From NCBI GenBank assembly GCA_030762895.1, contig CM061069.1, positions 25,415,404-25,479,403 on the forward strand: 64,000 bases of DNA, written 5' to 3'. The DNA comes from Sophora flavescens. Lineage: Eukaryota > Streptophyta > Magnoliopsida > Fabales > Fabaceae. The position numbers were made by a program, and so were the translations under genes. Under the pieces are notes generated by a model. The model saw only the letters and a list, made by a program, of their open reading frames with translations. It did not search any database and was not told where the DNA came from. Position 1 is the stretch's first letter, and each line of letters opens with the position of its first letter. Positions 42,934 to 54,507 of the stretch are shown here, piece by piece.

Positions 42934-44436
42934 TGAAAGATGTGGATACGGTTCTTAGTCAGGAGGGGGAGGGGGTGTGTGAATTGACCTTTTTAAAATT
43001 TTCGAAAAACAAATTTTAAGTTCCCTTTTCAAATGGAGTAGCAAGATAGTAAACTTTCTTTGAAGCACTAGCAACAAAAAATTGCAATACCAATTCAAGA
43101 ATGCACTTAAAGAAATGTATTCAATTGTATAAGCTAAGAGATAGTATCAATCAACAATCATGCACTAGTATCATAAGCATAGAACATAAAGAATCATGCA
43201 TATGATAATAAAGATTGCAAGAAAGTAAAGAGAGTAGGGATAGAGAAAATGACACAAGTATTTTACTGGTTCGGCCCACAACTTGAGTGGCCTACATCCA
43301 GTCCCCAAGAATCCTCTTGGAGAAATTCATTATGACAAAATTTGTACAAGAGATACCAAACTCCTTACAAAAGTCACTCTCCTCTAGTAGGATACCTCAC
43401 CCACTAGAACCACACTCTCAAGAGATACCTCACTCTTCAACCTTGTTGGATACCTCACCAAAAATCCACTAAGGGATGTCTCACCCTTACACCTTGTTGG
43501 ATACCTCACCAACAATCCACAAGAGATACCACACTCTTGCCAAAAAGGCATGCCTCACCCTTACTTTGAAGGATACCTCACCAACAAAGATTTTTCTCCA
43601 ATGGCCACTTTGAAGGATACCTCACCAACAAAGATTTATGCATCTCAAGAGATGCCTCACCCTTGAGAACGTTGGGGATCACAATCCCAATACAAAACTC
43701 AGAAAACAAATTGAGTAGAAGAGAAAATTCTAGCACAAATACTTGTACATCAAAGCTTGTAAGCTTCTAGATCACTTGTAACAATGAATGAATAGAAGGA
43801 TTGCTATTTTGGCATTATAACAGTGTATTTTTGCTTATGATTTCATTGCCAAAACTCTTAAACACATACCCTTTATATATACTTCAATTGGAGCTTGAAA
43901 AACTGAAGTTTGTTTAAAATTTTAGGTGAGTATTCGAATACTCATACAGGGTAGTCGAATACTCCTTAAAACAGAACCTAACAAACTTAACTAACAGGTG
44001 AGTATTCGAATACTACCAGGGGGTATTCTAATACTCCCTTCAAAAACTACCAAAATGCATTTGTAATGGTATACATGAGTTGGTATTTGAATACTCTTGA
44101 AGGAATTTCGAGTTTCCCTTAAAGTAGACCAATATACAACTATGTATGTGATTACTTATATCTTAAAACATTTTCCAACATTTGGCATTTGATTTATTTC
44201 TAATTGATTTCTATTTTTAGGTTTAGTATTATTATCTTCTTAACTTTGTTAATCCATCTAAACAATCTATGTTACTTGTGACTTACATCAAAACCCTAGA
44301 AAAGCAAGCATAAACTATCAAAACGATTACAACATTGATCATCATCAAAACTCATTTTATATCTTCATTCTTCAACATAGGTGGAGATCTTCTTCACATA
44401 AGCACACTTGAGACTTGTATCTCATCATCATCTACA
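42934..44436 (-). repeat. 5' LTR of copia B
   Basis: Highly similar to the 3' LTR, with scattered substitutions and small indels, including one fewer repeat unit and a longer G-rich block (GGAGGGGGAGGGGGTGTGTG at 42,962). Confidence 0.94.
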
Positions 44437-45210
44437 CTGAGATACAGAACCCTTGCTCATTCTGTACTTTCTTACAAAATATGGAAAACATCTTAAATGC
44501 TTATCCTTATGGGTTAAGAAGAGTACCCATGTATATCTTGAATAGTCATCAACTAAGACAAAACTATATTTATTTCTTTCCTTACTAGCAACACTTACTG
44601 GACCAAATAGATCCATATGCAGCAACTGTAATGGTCTAGAAGAAGATACTAGATTTTTGGGTTTAAAGCTAGACTTAACCTGCTTTCCACATTGACAAGA
44701 GTCGTATAGGACATATTTTTGAAACTTATATTAGGTAGACCTTTCACAAGCCTGAATTTCTGAAGCTTGGTTATTTGTGTAATACTTGCATGTCCTAGCT
44801 TCTTATGCCATACCTATATTTCATCTTCCCTTGACACAAAACAGGTCACACTTTGATCAGATAGTTTAGTTAGATCAACCTTATAAAGATTTTATTGCCT
44901 GTTTTCTTGAAAATAGAACTTTGCCATTTGTATCTTTGACTATACATGCATTCTTAGTGAAGGAAACATTGTATCCATTATCACAAAATTGACTTATCCT
45001 AAGAAGATTATGTCTTAATCCTTCGACTAAAAGAACATTTGAGATAGATGACAGAGGTGATCTCCCACAAATTTTACCTATCCTGATAACCTTTCCTTTC
45101 TGGTTTCCACCGAAGGTGACATGTCCTCCTTCTTTAGGTTGGAGGTCTAGGAACATAGACCTTTCTCCTGTCATGTGTCATGAGCAGCCACTGTCCAGGT
45201 ACCATGATAG
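44437..45210 (-). pseudogene. Copia A2 protease, GAG-pre-integrase and N-terminal integrase
   Basis: The protease WYLDSGCS is followed by a stop, then HMTGERSMFLDLQ and VTFGGNQKGKVIRIGK. Next come FTKNACIVKDTNGKVLFS and a decayed GAG-pre-integrase, then MLHMDLFGPVSVASK with the first catalytic Asp intact. It stops at the copia B insertion and continues at 35,476. Confidence 0.86.
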
Positions 45211-46951
45211 GTGTGCTATTTGTCCTATTAAGGATATCTGCAACAGGAATAATCATGGCTTTAGGTACCTATATTTTCTTAGGTCCTTTCTTGTTAGTTC
45301 TTGAAGTTTGTGATAACTTCTTTTTTGCGTGAATACACTTAGACGTGATATGTCCAGCTTTTCCATAGATTTTACAAATATTATTGTTAGAATATTAATT
45401 GACCTTATCATAAAATGATTTAGGCTTTTGTCCTAAGATTTTGTTACATACTTAATGATGCGTCTGGTCAATGAATCCTATACCAGTTTTATCAGGAGAG
45501 GGTTTCTGACTTCCTAAAAGCTTAATCAGATTATCTGTGCCATTGACAAAACGAGCAAGATCAGAGGTAAGCTCTTCTACCTTTTGTTGAAGCTTGGCAA
45601 CTTCTTCATATTGTAGCATCTCAACTATGATCTCGGCCTTAGGCTTTTCAACCTTTAGCTTACTTTTTTCCTGAGACAGTCTGTCACACTCTTGAGTCTT
45701 ATGTTCATGCTCTTTTAATATTTTCTCATATTGTCTCTTAAGTGGTCTGAAAGCCTTAGTTAAACAGTTATATTCTCCAATCACTTCATCATAGGCATCT
45801 TGCAATTCTTTAAGATCAGAAATTACCTCAGAATCGGAATCGGCATCTGCAATGAGACACATGTTTGCTTCTTCACTTTATGCATCCTCCTTTGATGAAC
45901 TGCCATCTATATCTTCCCATATGGTCATCATACCTTTCTTTTTATTTTTATAGAACTTTTTGAAGGGTTGCTTTTTCAACCGAGGACATTCGATTTAATG
46001 TTTCCTGGTTTCTTGCATTGATAGTAAACTATAGGACTTTTATCCGAACTCTTGCTTTCTTTGAAGAATTTTTATTTGTTGAACTTCTTGAAAGGTGATC
46101 TATCCTTTCTAAAATTCTTCTTTTTCCATAACTTCCTCATTTTTCTATTCAATAGTGACATTTCATCATCACTGTCATAATCTTCCTCAGAAGCATCTGA
46201 TTCTGAATTTCATTCTTCAACCTTTAGAGCCTTTGAGGGAGTCTTCTCTGCTTTGAGAGCAATGGATTTTCCTTTCTTTGTTGAGCTGTCTTCATTCAGC
46301 TCTTGCTCATGAACTTGTAGAGTTCCAAGAAGATCACTCATTTGAAGAGTTGACAGATCTTTGGCCTGAGTTATTCTTTGTAACTAGATGTCTCCATTGT
46401 TTGGGTTGACTTCTTAGAATTTTGCCTACTTTCTCAGCATTGGTGTAGGTTTTTCCAAGTGATTTCAGATTTTTTGTGATGGTATGAAATCTTCCTATCA
46501 TTTGAGCTATGCTTTCTCCATCTTCCATGATGAATAACTCATACTTTCGTTCAATCATATTTATCTTTGTTTCTTTCACCTTTGTTGTACCTTCATGAGT
46601 TACTTCTAAAGCATCCCATATTTCTTTAGCAGATCCACATGCATGGACCTTTTCAAATTCTTCCTGACTTAGGGCACACATCAAGGAATACCTTGCTTTA
46701 TGATTCAGCTCCAATTTGGTCTTTTCTACAGCGGTCCACTCAGCTTTAGGTTTGTCAGTGTTGTCAGCATTCTTTGGAGTATAGGGACCTTCAATAATGA
46801 TTTCCCATAGATATGAGTTTGTGAACATGATGAACCATTGGAATCTTTCTTTCCAATAGATGTAGTTTGCTCCATCGAAGAAGAGAGGTCTGGTCATGGA
46901 TGCTCCTTCCATCCCTGATTTGCTTCCGCTTGTGCTAGCTCCAACCGTCAT
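45211..46951 (-). pseudogene. Copia A2 gag
   Basis: The ATG at 46,951 opens MTVGASTSGSKSGMEGASM. The UBN2-like capsid follows (TRPLFFDGANYIYWKERFQW, AKEIWDALEVTHEGTTKVKE, MIERKYELFIMEDGESIAQM) and is open for about 190 residues. After frame changes near 46,390 comes a decayed zinc-knuckle region. A coiled-coil-rich segment at 45,452-45,862 (LKELQDAYDEVIGEYN, EEVAKLQQKVEELTSDLARF) leads to the protease. Confidence 0.86.
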
Positions 46952-47023
46952 GGTTTCTGTTCAACGGAATCTTTCCTCAACACTGTTTAGTGCTCAACTT
47001 AGAGGTTAAGCTCTGATACCTAC

Positions 47024-47333
47024 TGAAAAGAACAAATTAAAACACGAGAAGGGGGGTTGAATTGTGTTTTAGTTAACTTTTTTGCAAATAACAAAGTTTT
47101 CTTCAAATAAAGATTCAGACACAAGAATCCGTCTAATATAAAGATCGTTTTATAAAACTTAGCACTATCAACCCAGTTAGCACAATAAATATAAAGCAAA
47201 CTTAGTAGATAATGAAGGGGTGTTTGACACAGATTTATACTGGTTCACCCCAAACCTTGGGTTACGTCCAGTCCTTGGTTTCACCAAGTATTAGCACTAT
47301 AACTGATCAAGTTATAGATAGGTATTGTTTGCA
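47024..47333 (-). repeat. Copia A2 5' LTR
   Basis: On the plus strand it starts TGAAAAGAACAAATT directly after the primer site (minus GTAGGTATCAGAGC). It carries GGGGGGTTGAATTG and ACTGGTTCACCCC with TTACGTCCAGTCC. The right end is taken as TTTGCA at 47,333, where gypsy protease sequence begins. At about 310 bp it would be short, so truncation is possible. Confidence 0.7.
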
Positions 47334-47339
47334 CACCTT

Positions 47340-48590
47340 GCCATCAATGGCGATGAGACAATTATTGGATGCATGTGAAGTATGAACATGCTTATTTGTG
47401 GGTGTGGCAACAACTAGATCACAATTAAGAAGAGTCAGAGACAATTCAAGGTTTTTGACACAGTCATGTGATATAAACGAGTGAGTCGCACCTGAATCAA
47501 ACAAAACAGCTAAAGGAGTTCCATCGATAAGGCACATACCTTGGATCAACTCTTCGGACTCGGTGGCTTCATCTCCACTAAGAGTAAAGACTCTTCCAAT
47601 GGTCTTCAGTCGATTGGCTTAGGACTACTGATTCTTGCTAGCACTCTACGGTTCTGACTTCGTCCCTCCACAATCTCGGCTAATGTGGCCAAGATTACCA
47701 CACTTGAAGCAGATGACATCGGTCTCCTTGCACTAAGCAGTTAAATGATCCTTCCCACACTTGCCTCATCTGATGGGTCGAGGAACAGAAGAATCCCAGT
47801 TCCTGAACCTGCCTATAGAGAATTAAGGCTTCTTACCACCCTACTTGAAGTCCTAGCTGGCTGGAGCTAGACGCTGCTTTCCCTTGTCCCTCTAATCGCT
47901 CTTCTTATTGCCCTGAGCATCTGAACTCTTGTAGCTTGCCACTCTGGATTTGTAGGCATCCTCGAAGATCCTACACTTGTTCACCAAGACAGGGAAGACT
48001 CGAATCTCCTGATAGCCGATGGCTTGCTTGATTTCTGAGTGCAAACCATCCTTGAACTTCACACACTTGGAGTGATCATCATTCACATACTGATAGAGTG
48101 TGTAGTAACAAGCAAGTTCCTCGAACTTTGCAGCATACTCCCCCATGGACATATTCCCCTGCTTCAATGCAAAGAACTCCATCTCCTTCTTGTCGCGGAT
48201 GTCAGCTAGGAAGTACTTCTCTAAGAACTTGTCCTTGAATACATTCTAAAGTGACTGCTATATCCTCAGCTTCCATGCACTGGCGACAATTCTCCCACCA
48301 ATGCTCAACTTCCACTGTTAGCATAAAAGTCCCAAAAATGACCTTCTGAACATCATTGCATGACATAGCCCGGAAGATTTTCTTGGTCTCGTTGATCCAT
48401 AGAAGGGCACCTTCAGGGTCATAAGCTTCTTTGAAAGAGGGCGGGTTGTTCCGCTGGAACTTATCCAGACCCTGAAATACAACTAGTCCTCCATTGTTGT
48501 TTTTATGATTTTGTCCTATAGCGTTGGCAAACAATGCCAAAGCATCAGCGATAGCCTGATCATTCTTACTTCTTCCTACAAAGGGTTCCT
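47340..48590 (-). pseudogene. G1-family gag and protease start (minus copy)
   Basis: The gag start codon appears as TTG (GRSKNDQAIADALALFANAI). It continues PPSFKEAYDPEGALLWINET, a frameshift near 48,245, GEYAAKFEELACYYTLYQY and KCVKFKDGLHSEIKQAIGYQ. A decayed zinc knuckle follows near 47,720. The protease keeps LFDSGATHSFISHDC (about 47,470-47,510) but is cut after NNCLIAIDGKV. The Trp codon that is a stop in the 20.7-kb copy is intact here. Confidence 0.85.
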
Positions 48591-49526
48591 GTACTGGTCA
48601 AGACAACCGATTAATATAGAGAACCAAACAAGAAAAACTACAGGTACCTAATACTACACATGATTGCCTATAATAAATATAGACAATTCATCCAAGAGCA
48701 CACAGAAGATAACATAACAGACACATACCCCGGCCTGATAAGACAGACCGACTCTGATACCACTAAATGTGACACCCTCTACCTTGAACAATTAAATATA
48801 TAAATAAAACGTTCATTTATTATAAAATAAAATATGAACATAAGGTAGCGAGTGCCACATATATCAAAACATAACAAATGCGAAAAAAGAACATAAACAT
48901 AGAACATAAATAAAATAAAACATAAACTTAAAATCCAATACCCCGATGTCGCATATCAGAGCTGGTAACCAAATCCAAAAATTACATCGGAAAAACCACT
49001 AACATAAAAGAAAATTCCTAAACTACGAGCGAGTGGTCTTCTCGGAGTCACTCCTCAATATGCTGCTCACCCTCCTGTGTATAAACCGAAGATACATTCA
49101 AAGAAACAACAGAAGATGGGGAGTAAGAAACTGTTGTATAAACATAATGGCAATATGGCATTTAGCAAGATGATCATACAACACATTAACATAAACATAT
49201 CACATAACACAACATATAGCATATCAATCTCATCATAACATATCCAACAATGTATGCTATGCGGTGCATTACTACTCCATTACTCTGTTATCCATGTGGA
49301 TCCATAACTATCTCAGGGAGACAACGTCAAAGTTACATATCCACATTGGTCATTAAGCACCAACGTCAGCAGTTCACCAAACCATGGGTGAACCCCTTGG
49401 ATAGCCGATGCACCTTACTCTCGGATGCAACACCACGGGGGCACATGATCCACCTAGATGAATCACTGTGGATGGTCAGATCGCCTTACTCTCGGAGGAC
49501 CTCCTCTATGTTGCGTCTCCTAGGCT

Positions 49527-50196
49527 ATTATGTTTTCTTGGTCATGTTATTTTAATGGCGTTGCTATTTCCGCCTTTTGTTGTTTTTATCTTTTCCTGAC
49601 TTTTACCCTTTGAAAACAATTTATGAAAGTATTATGTATATACGGGGAATATATGATTATTTACTGCTTATTTCCCATTTTATGGATGTATGTTTTAGGT
49701 CTGTTAATGGTTGGAAGATGTTAATAAATGTTAAGTACTACCTATTTTCTTATTTGCAAAAAGAAACAGGGACAAATAAACCCGTATCTTTAGAAAATTT
49801 ATTTTTTGCGTTAAACGATCTTGAGAAAATGTCACAGACAATGTAGCGCCCGAGAAGGGTGTTACATTATTTGGTATCAGAGCTGGCAGAGTCTTTTTGG
49901 GCTTTGGGGTGTAGGTCTATCGTCGTTTTTGTTGTGTTTCTCTGGCTGTATTTTGTGTTGTTTTATGTTCTTAGTACTATGAAGAACTAATGTTTGGAAG
50001 GATAATGACTTTAATCTATCCTTGGCTGTGTTTATGTTCTTCATGGCGTTATTCCGAAAGGAGACCACATTGTTTACTGATCTTTCCATTACTGTTTCTA
50101 ATGGGAAGCAATGTTGGACAAAATCTTGATGCCTTGTTTTCTCCCTGGGTCTGGCTACCGTGCTTTGATATACATCAAAATCAATGAATTCATTCA
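49527..50196 (+). mobile_element. Plus-strand LTR end plus primer site and leader, nested fragment
   Basis: GGTGTTACA at 49,858-49,866 followed by TGGTATCAGAGC (49,872-49,883) is a clear LTR end and tRNA-Met primer site in plus orientation, opposite to the surrounding G1-family LTR. About 300 bp of leader follows with no coding frame. Edges are estimated from where the surrounding LTR similarity stops and resumes, and I found no TSD. Confidence 0.6.
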
Positions 50197-50540
50197 CGGC
50201 ATAACATCATCATCATCAATGTTAATTCACAATTACAACATGCCACACATATAGAAAACATAGCTATTCATATAGCAAACAACATCAATTAAGCATTTAG
50301 CATACAAAAGGGTCATGGGTTAACTTCATCTTACGCTACCCCAAGGCCTACATGTTTATACGAATCCCATCTCCCCATACCTGGTGTGAAGATCTAAGCT
50401 ACGATTGGATGTAAGTGATTCTACTCTTGGCTCCCCCGAACGGCTCAACGAATTCCTCAAGCTTTGGCCAAAACATAGAATGTAAACCATTAATCTCCAA
50501 ATTCAAGAAAACAAGAAAAGGAGATTGTTTCCTTAAAAAC

Positions 50541-51869
50541 AGAAGTCTTTAAGCTTATGCAAGTATACACAAATAACAGCAAGTAGTATAAAAAGTAAGT
50601 GAGATATCGTTCCACGAGGATTATAATCTTTGTAGCAAAATTACCATTTAGACTATATGCTCTAGAAGTTAGATTGTTAACAAAAATTGGTTGTGTGTGC
50701 AAGAAAATTGTAAATTGAGGTTGAGAAAGTTGAAGTTCGAGAAAATGAAATTTAAAAGAGTTGTGTTGTCAAGTATGGAAAAATAGCCCTAGGTATGCTC
50801 TTTCATAAATCCTGCTTAGCCTATGTTATGCTTTGTGTATGCTCCAGCATTTAACTCCAGGAAGTAAAGATGTGTTTTCCTACACTAAAGGATTAGGTTC
50901 ATTAACTGCTTTCTATCCTAGATTCATATTAATTACACCATCCTCTTAATAAGCATGTTCCAGTTAGTTTAGGGACCTGAATAATTATTCCTAGTATATT
51001 CAACACCATTTAATTTTCCAATTAATGATTTAATCCCTATCCTTTATCCCTTTCCACTTTACTTAATTCTTCCAAACCAAGTAAGCTTGATATTCAATTA
51101 AGTTGATAAATCTTAACCAAACAACATTCAATGCATAATAAAGGAAAATTTAGAATCATAACATTGTATAAAAATCAGCTAAGCATTCATTACAATAGCA
51201 TACCTAAAGCATAGAAAGTTTAGCTCATGTTGAGATTACAATAAACAAAATCTAAAAATAAGTAAAAGTTCATTACAATGGGGAAGAAAATAGAAATGGC
51301 AGTAACTTGGAGGTTGAAGAAGGAACTCGGTGTTGCACTCTTGGTCAGGACAAAGGAGCATGTCATGCAAAATGTGCAATAAAAGTCCCCTCCTTTAGGG
51401 TTATTACCAAAATGGTTTTATACCTCCCACTCTCTTTCATCCATTTTGGGCCAACAATAAAGTATTCATAAAATAAACCGTTGCCCATTTCCAATAATTG
51501 AGAAGAGCGGATCCATAGGCGTGTGGGCTCCACATTTCCAGAGGTACCAGCACTTGTGAGGAGAGAGAAAAGGTGTCCATGTTAGCTTTGTCTTCTAGCG
51601 CAGAGCTACTGAAATTTGGCTTTGCTGCAACAGTCAAGAACTCCATACTCCATGCATCCATCATGCTCCAGCAATTCTCTGCTTGACCACGTAGAAAAAT
51701 ATGAGACAATGATGAAGCACAATAAGAGCAAATAACTGACATTCAAATGTTTCAGCACCATTATTTGCAAACTAGCAAAAGATTTACATAAATGCAAACT
51801 TAAACCTAGAAGACAACAATAATTAAGGATATAAAGTTAATGAATAACTCTTCTTTCAAAGAGTTATCA
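50541..51869 (-). repeat. 3' LTR of the Athila-like element
   Basis: Homologous to the solo LTR at 497-1,797. On the minus strand it starts TGATAACTC directly after the purine tract AAGTTTGGAGG (51,870-51,883). The left edge is approximate. TATAAAA on the minus strand lies near 51,417. The terminal hairpin is at 51,843-51,869. Confidence 0.82.
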
Positions 51870-53260
51870 CACCTCCAAACTTGAATCATTGCTTGTCCTC
51901 AAGTAATGCAAGAAAAACATGGCAACAAAACAACTTTGTCCATTGAATGGTATACAAGGTTCACCCAGATTCTTCATTCTTTTCAAGACACAGAATTCTA
52001 CACTTGCAATCATAACAAAACACTATTCCTATCATGCACACATCAACAATTTTTCACAAAACTAGTCTGTTTTTAGATTAACCTATGTTGCAGCAAAGTC
52101 ACTCAGAAGAGTTGGTTCTGTTTCTCACCCACTCATCAGGATTTCACTCTCAACAAAAACATACATATCCGATTTATACTTGATAAGGGTCTATCATAAT
52201 CAAAACATCACAACACTGCACATAGCAAGAGGTCTTTTATGGTTGTAAGGGGGCTTAGGATAGGTGAGGTTATTATTTTTTTGGATAAGTAGCAAATCAC
52301 AAGGTAGAGCAAGATGATGCTCTTCTATTTAGCTCAACATCCCAATTGTTCCTACAATTCCAAATTTTGGTCTTTTAGCCATACTTTCCCTTCCTTTCTA
52401 ATTCCTCACATTATTACTTTTGTTGAGAACAAAGAACATATTATTGTTAAACTTTCAGGTTTTTCATTGTTCTTTGTTCTCAATTTTCAATATTTCTATT
52501 TTTTTATAAGAGGGAAATGCAGCTTCACATTTTACATTTGGGAGTTCCTTATTTCTTTGCTGCTTTCCCTTTTTTAGTTTTCCTTTACAGCCTTGCTGCA
52601 CAGTTGTTTCAGCACAGCATCCCCAAACTTAAGTTGGTGCTTGTCCTCAAGACACCCCCAAACTTATCTTAGAACATAGCTACAAAAAGCATCCTTAAGC
52701 TCTACCTATTCAGGTATTCTTTGTTTTTCCATATAAGGGCTTGTACTGTGCTAGTTATTAGAATAACAAAGCTAAGGCTCAAAAGGGAATCACTAGGGAA
52801 GTAGTAATAGCAAAGGTAGGCTATTGAAGCTGTAGCTAAAAAAAATAAAGAAAATGCCTCAAGCATAAGGGGTGTACAAAAATATGTGTTCAGATCAAAC
52901 AGAATCAAATCAAGCCATACAGAAAATGCATGAGTATGAAGTATATGTGCAGTGTAGTTTTGTCACTCAAACTCACATTTATCTGTTAATGCTGCAGCAC
53001 ATGTGTTCTCTTAGCTAAACCAGTGTTGCAGCAAGGTTAATATTGTACAGTTAAGTCAGAGTATTAAGTCATGTAGCAAGTGTTTTATTCAAAGAGTCTT
53101 GATTGAACGCAACAAAAAGTCCAGAGGCCACTTCCATGTAATCATTAATCTTATGGAATCAGAAGGGTGGGGCACATGCATAGCCATTCATCAGAAAGAA
53201 TTTAAAACAACTATGGCCCTAGTGGCCCTACAAACAGTCAGAACAGAAAAGGTCCTAATG
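51870..53260 (-). other. 3' non-coding spacer of the Athila-like element
   Basis: No coding frame. Minus-strand purine-tract-like copies of AAGTTTGGGG occur at 52,621-52,630 and 52,655-52,665, in addition to the functional-position copy at the LTR edge. Each lies beside a TTGTCCTCAAG motif on the plus strand. Confidence 0.65.
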
Positions 53261-54206
53261 ACCATTACTTGCAGAAAATTAAAAATATGGATTCTGGTAA
53301 TGAGGTGGAGGGCTCAGAATTGCATCCTGTTGTGGGATATGGCTCTGTTTCAAGCCTATGGTGCTTTAACGCGTGAGCTCCTCCTGGTACCCCCACTCTT
53401 GGTGGAAGGTGCCTTGCTTGTTGTTGTTCTAGTGATATGGACTGATTCTTCTCATTCTTCATTTTCTTCCTCTTCCTCTCCTTCAGCATCCTCTTCCTCA
53501 GTCTCTTCTTCAGCTTCCTCCTCTTCCTCAGCTTGCTCAGTATGCTCAACCTTCTTTGCTGCAGTATCTTCTTCCATGGCATCACGCTGTGCTGCAACCT
53601 TTTCCAGTTTAATCTTGGCTGCTGCAGAGGACGCAACAAACTTTGGTTTCTTGGAAAGAGGAAGGATTGGTTCATTTTCATTTCCTCCTCTTCCTTAGGA
53701 GAGGCATACTTAGCAGTAATCTTCATTGCAATGCTCCCTTTCCAGCAGTATTCTTGAATTTCTTAGATTACTTGGGGGTCTAAGGAGTAGCCTTTTCTGC
53801 ATCAGTGGCATGGAGAGGAGCTTCATTTGATGCTATAGCACGAGGTCTTTTTGCACTCCCCCGGTCTTGCTGGAAACTTTTTGGAGTTGGATTTTTCTTT
53901 TTGGGCTCAGGGGCCACAATAACATCTTGCTGCTGGGATGGAGGAATGCCCAGTCACTCCTTGTGATAAGCCTCTGGCTCGTCTAGTTTTATAACTAGTA
54001 AGACCATGGTTTTTGTACTAATTATTCGAGTTTAATCTCGTTTTCGCCCAAATTTGGATTTAATTGTCCTCAAGCAACATTTTGAGTCTCTTAAGTAGTT
54101 TTAGGATATTTTAGTTAATTTTGAGTCAAATAAAGCATTTACTGCTATTTCATAGTTTCAGGTTAATAGGAAGAGCAAAAAGGGAAGGACACTTAAAGCA
54201 GAAGCC

Positions 54207-54490
54207 ATCACGCCCAGGCCGTGACATTGGTCACGGGCGTGATGAGAAGACCCTGAAGACCAGAAAGCATCACGGCCCAGCCGTGATACCCATCACGGGC
54301 GTGATGAGAAGACCCTGAAGATCAGAGAGCATCACGGCCTAGCCGTGATGGAGGTCACGGCCGTGACAGATCAGCACCCATGGACAGAATTGATCACGAC
54401 CTGGCCGTGATGGGCATCACGGCCGTGACAGACTAGAATTTGAATGTGCGCCCTTGGCAGAACATGTCACGGCCATCATGGCCGTGACGC
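54207..54490. repeat. TCACGGCCGTGA palindrome array, partly a 62-bp tandem repeat
   Basis: About ten near-palindromes such as ATCACGGCCTAGCCGTGAT, TCACGGGCGTGA and GTCACGGCCGTGAC. The first two and a half units repeat with a period of about 62 bp and share GATGAGAAGACCCTGAAGA. The array ends about 12 bp before the TATA box at 54,501. Confidence 0.92.
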
Positions 54491-54500
54491 ACACCTGATC

Positions 54501-54507
54501 TATAAAA
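54501..54507 (+). promoter_or_regulatory. TATA box of the 54-kb solo LTR
   Basis: TATAAAA immediately after the palindrome array. Confidence 0.7.

Larger units (their letters stand above)
35477..44436 (-). mobile_element. Full-length copia element B, 8,960 bp, TSD CTGAG
   Basis: Inserted in the A2 integrase with exact duplications CTGAG at 35,472-35,476 and 44,437-44,441. LTRs 35,477-37,002 (3', 1,526 bp) and 42,934-44,436 (5', 1,503 bp) both run TGAAAGATGTGG ... TACA on the plus strand. It has a primer site, purine tract, gag, protease, integrase, RT and RNase H in copia order. The architecture (long 3' untranslated region of about 1 kb and large zinc-knuckle gag) fits the SIRE-like branch, which is an inference. 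Point mutations make it defective. Confidence 0.95.
30318..47333 (-). mobile_element. Copia element A2, split by two nested insertions
   Basis: Three pieces form one minus-strand copia element of the A1 family: 30,318-30,572, 33,337-35,476 and 44,437-47,333. Removing the inserts at 30,573-33,336 and 35,477-44,436 (plus one TSD copy each) rejoins the RNase H and integrase sequences exactly as in A1 (3,330 and 5,470). A 5' LTR remnant lies at 47,024-47,333. No 3' LTR is seen on the left. Confidence 0.92.
47334..50530 (-). mobile_element. Fragment of a second G1-family gypsy element (minus)
   Basis: From right to left: a G1-type LTR (48,768-49,526 and 50,197-about 50,530, interrupted by a plus-strand fragment), a primer site (minus TGGTATCAGAGT, 48,751-48,762), gag and the start of protease. 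The element ends at 47,334, where copia A2 begins. The LTR matches G1 at the CCCCGATGTC/GATCGGGG-type end and the gag leader, but I see no GAGCACG palindrome array in the part that remains. Confidence 0.82.

Noticed and set aside
53099..53698. Ser-rich plus-strand protein of 199 codons
   Set aside because: It is the antisense of the Glu-rich acidic tail of the minus-strand accessory ORF.
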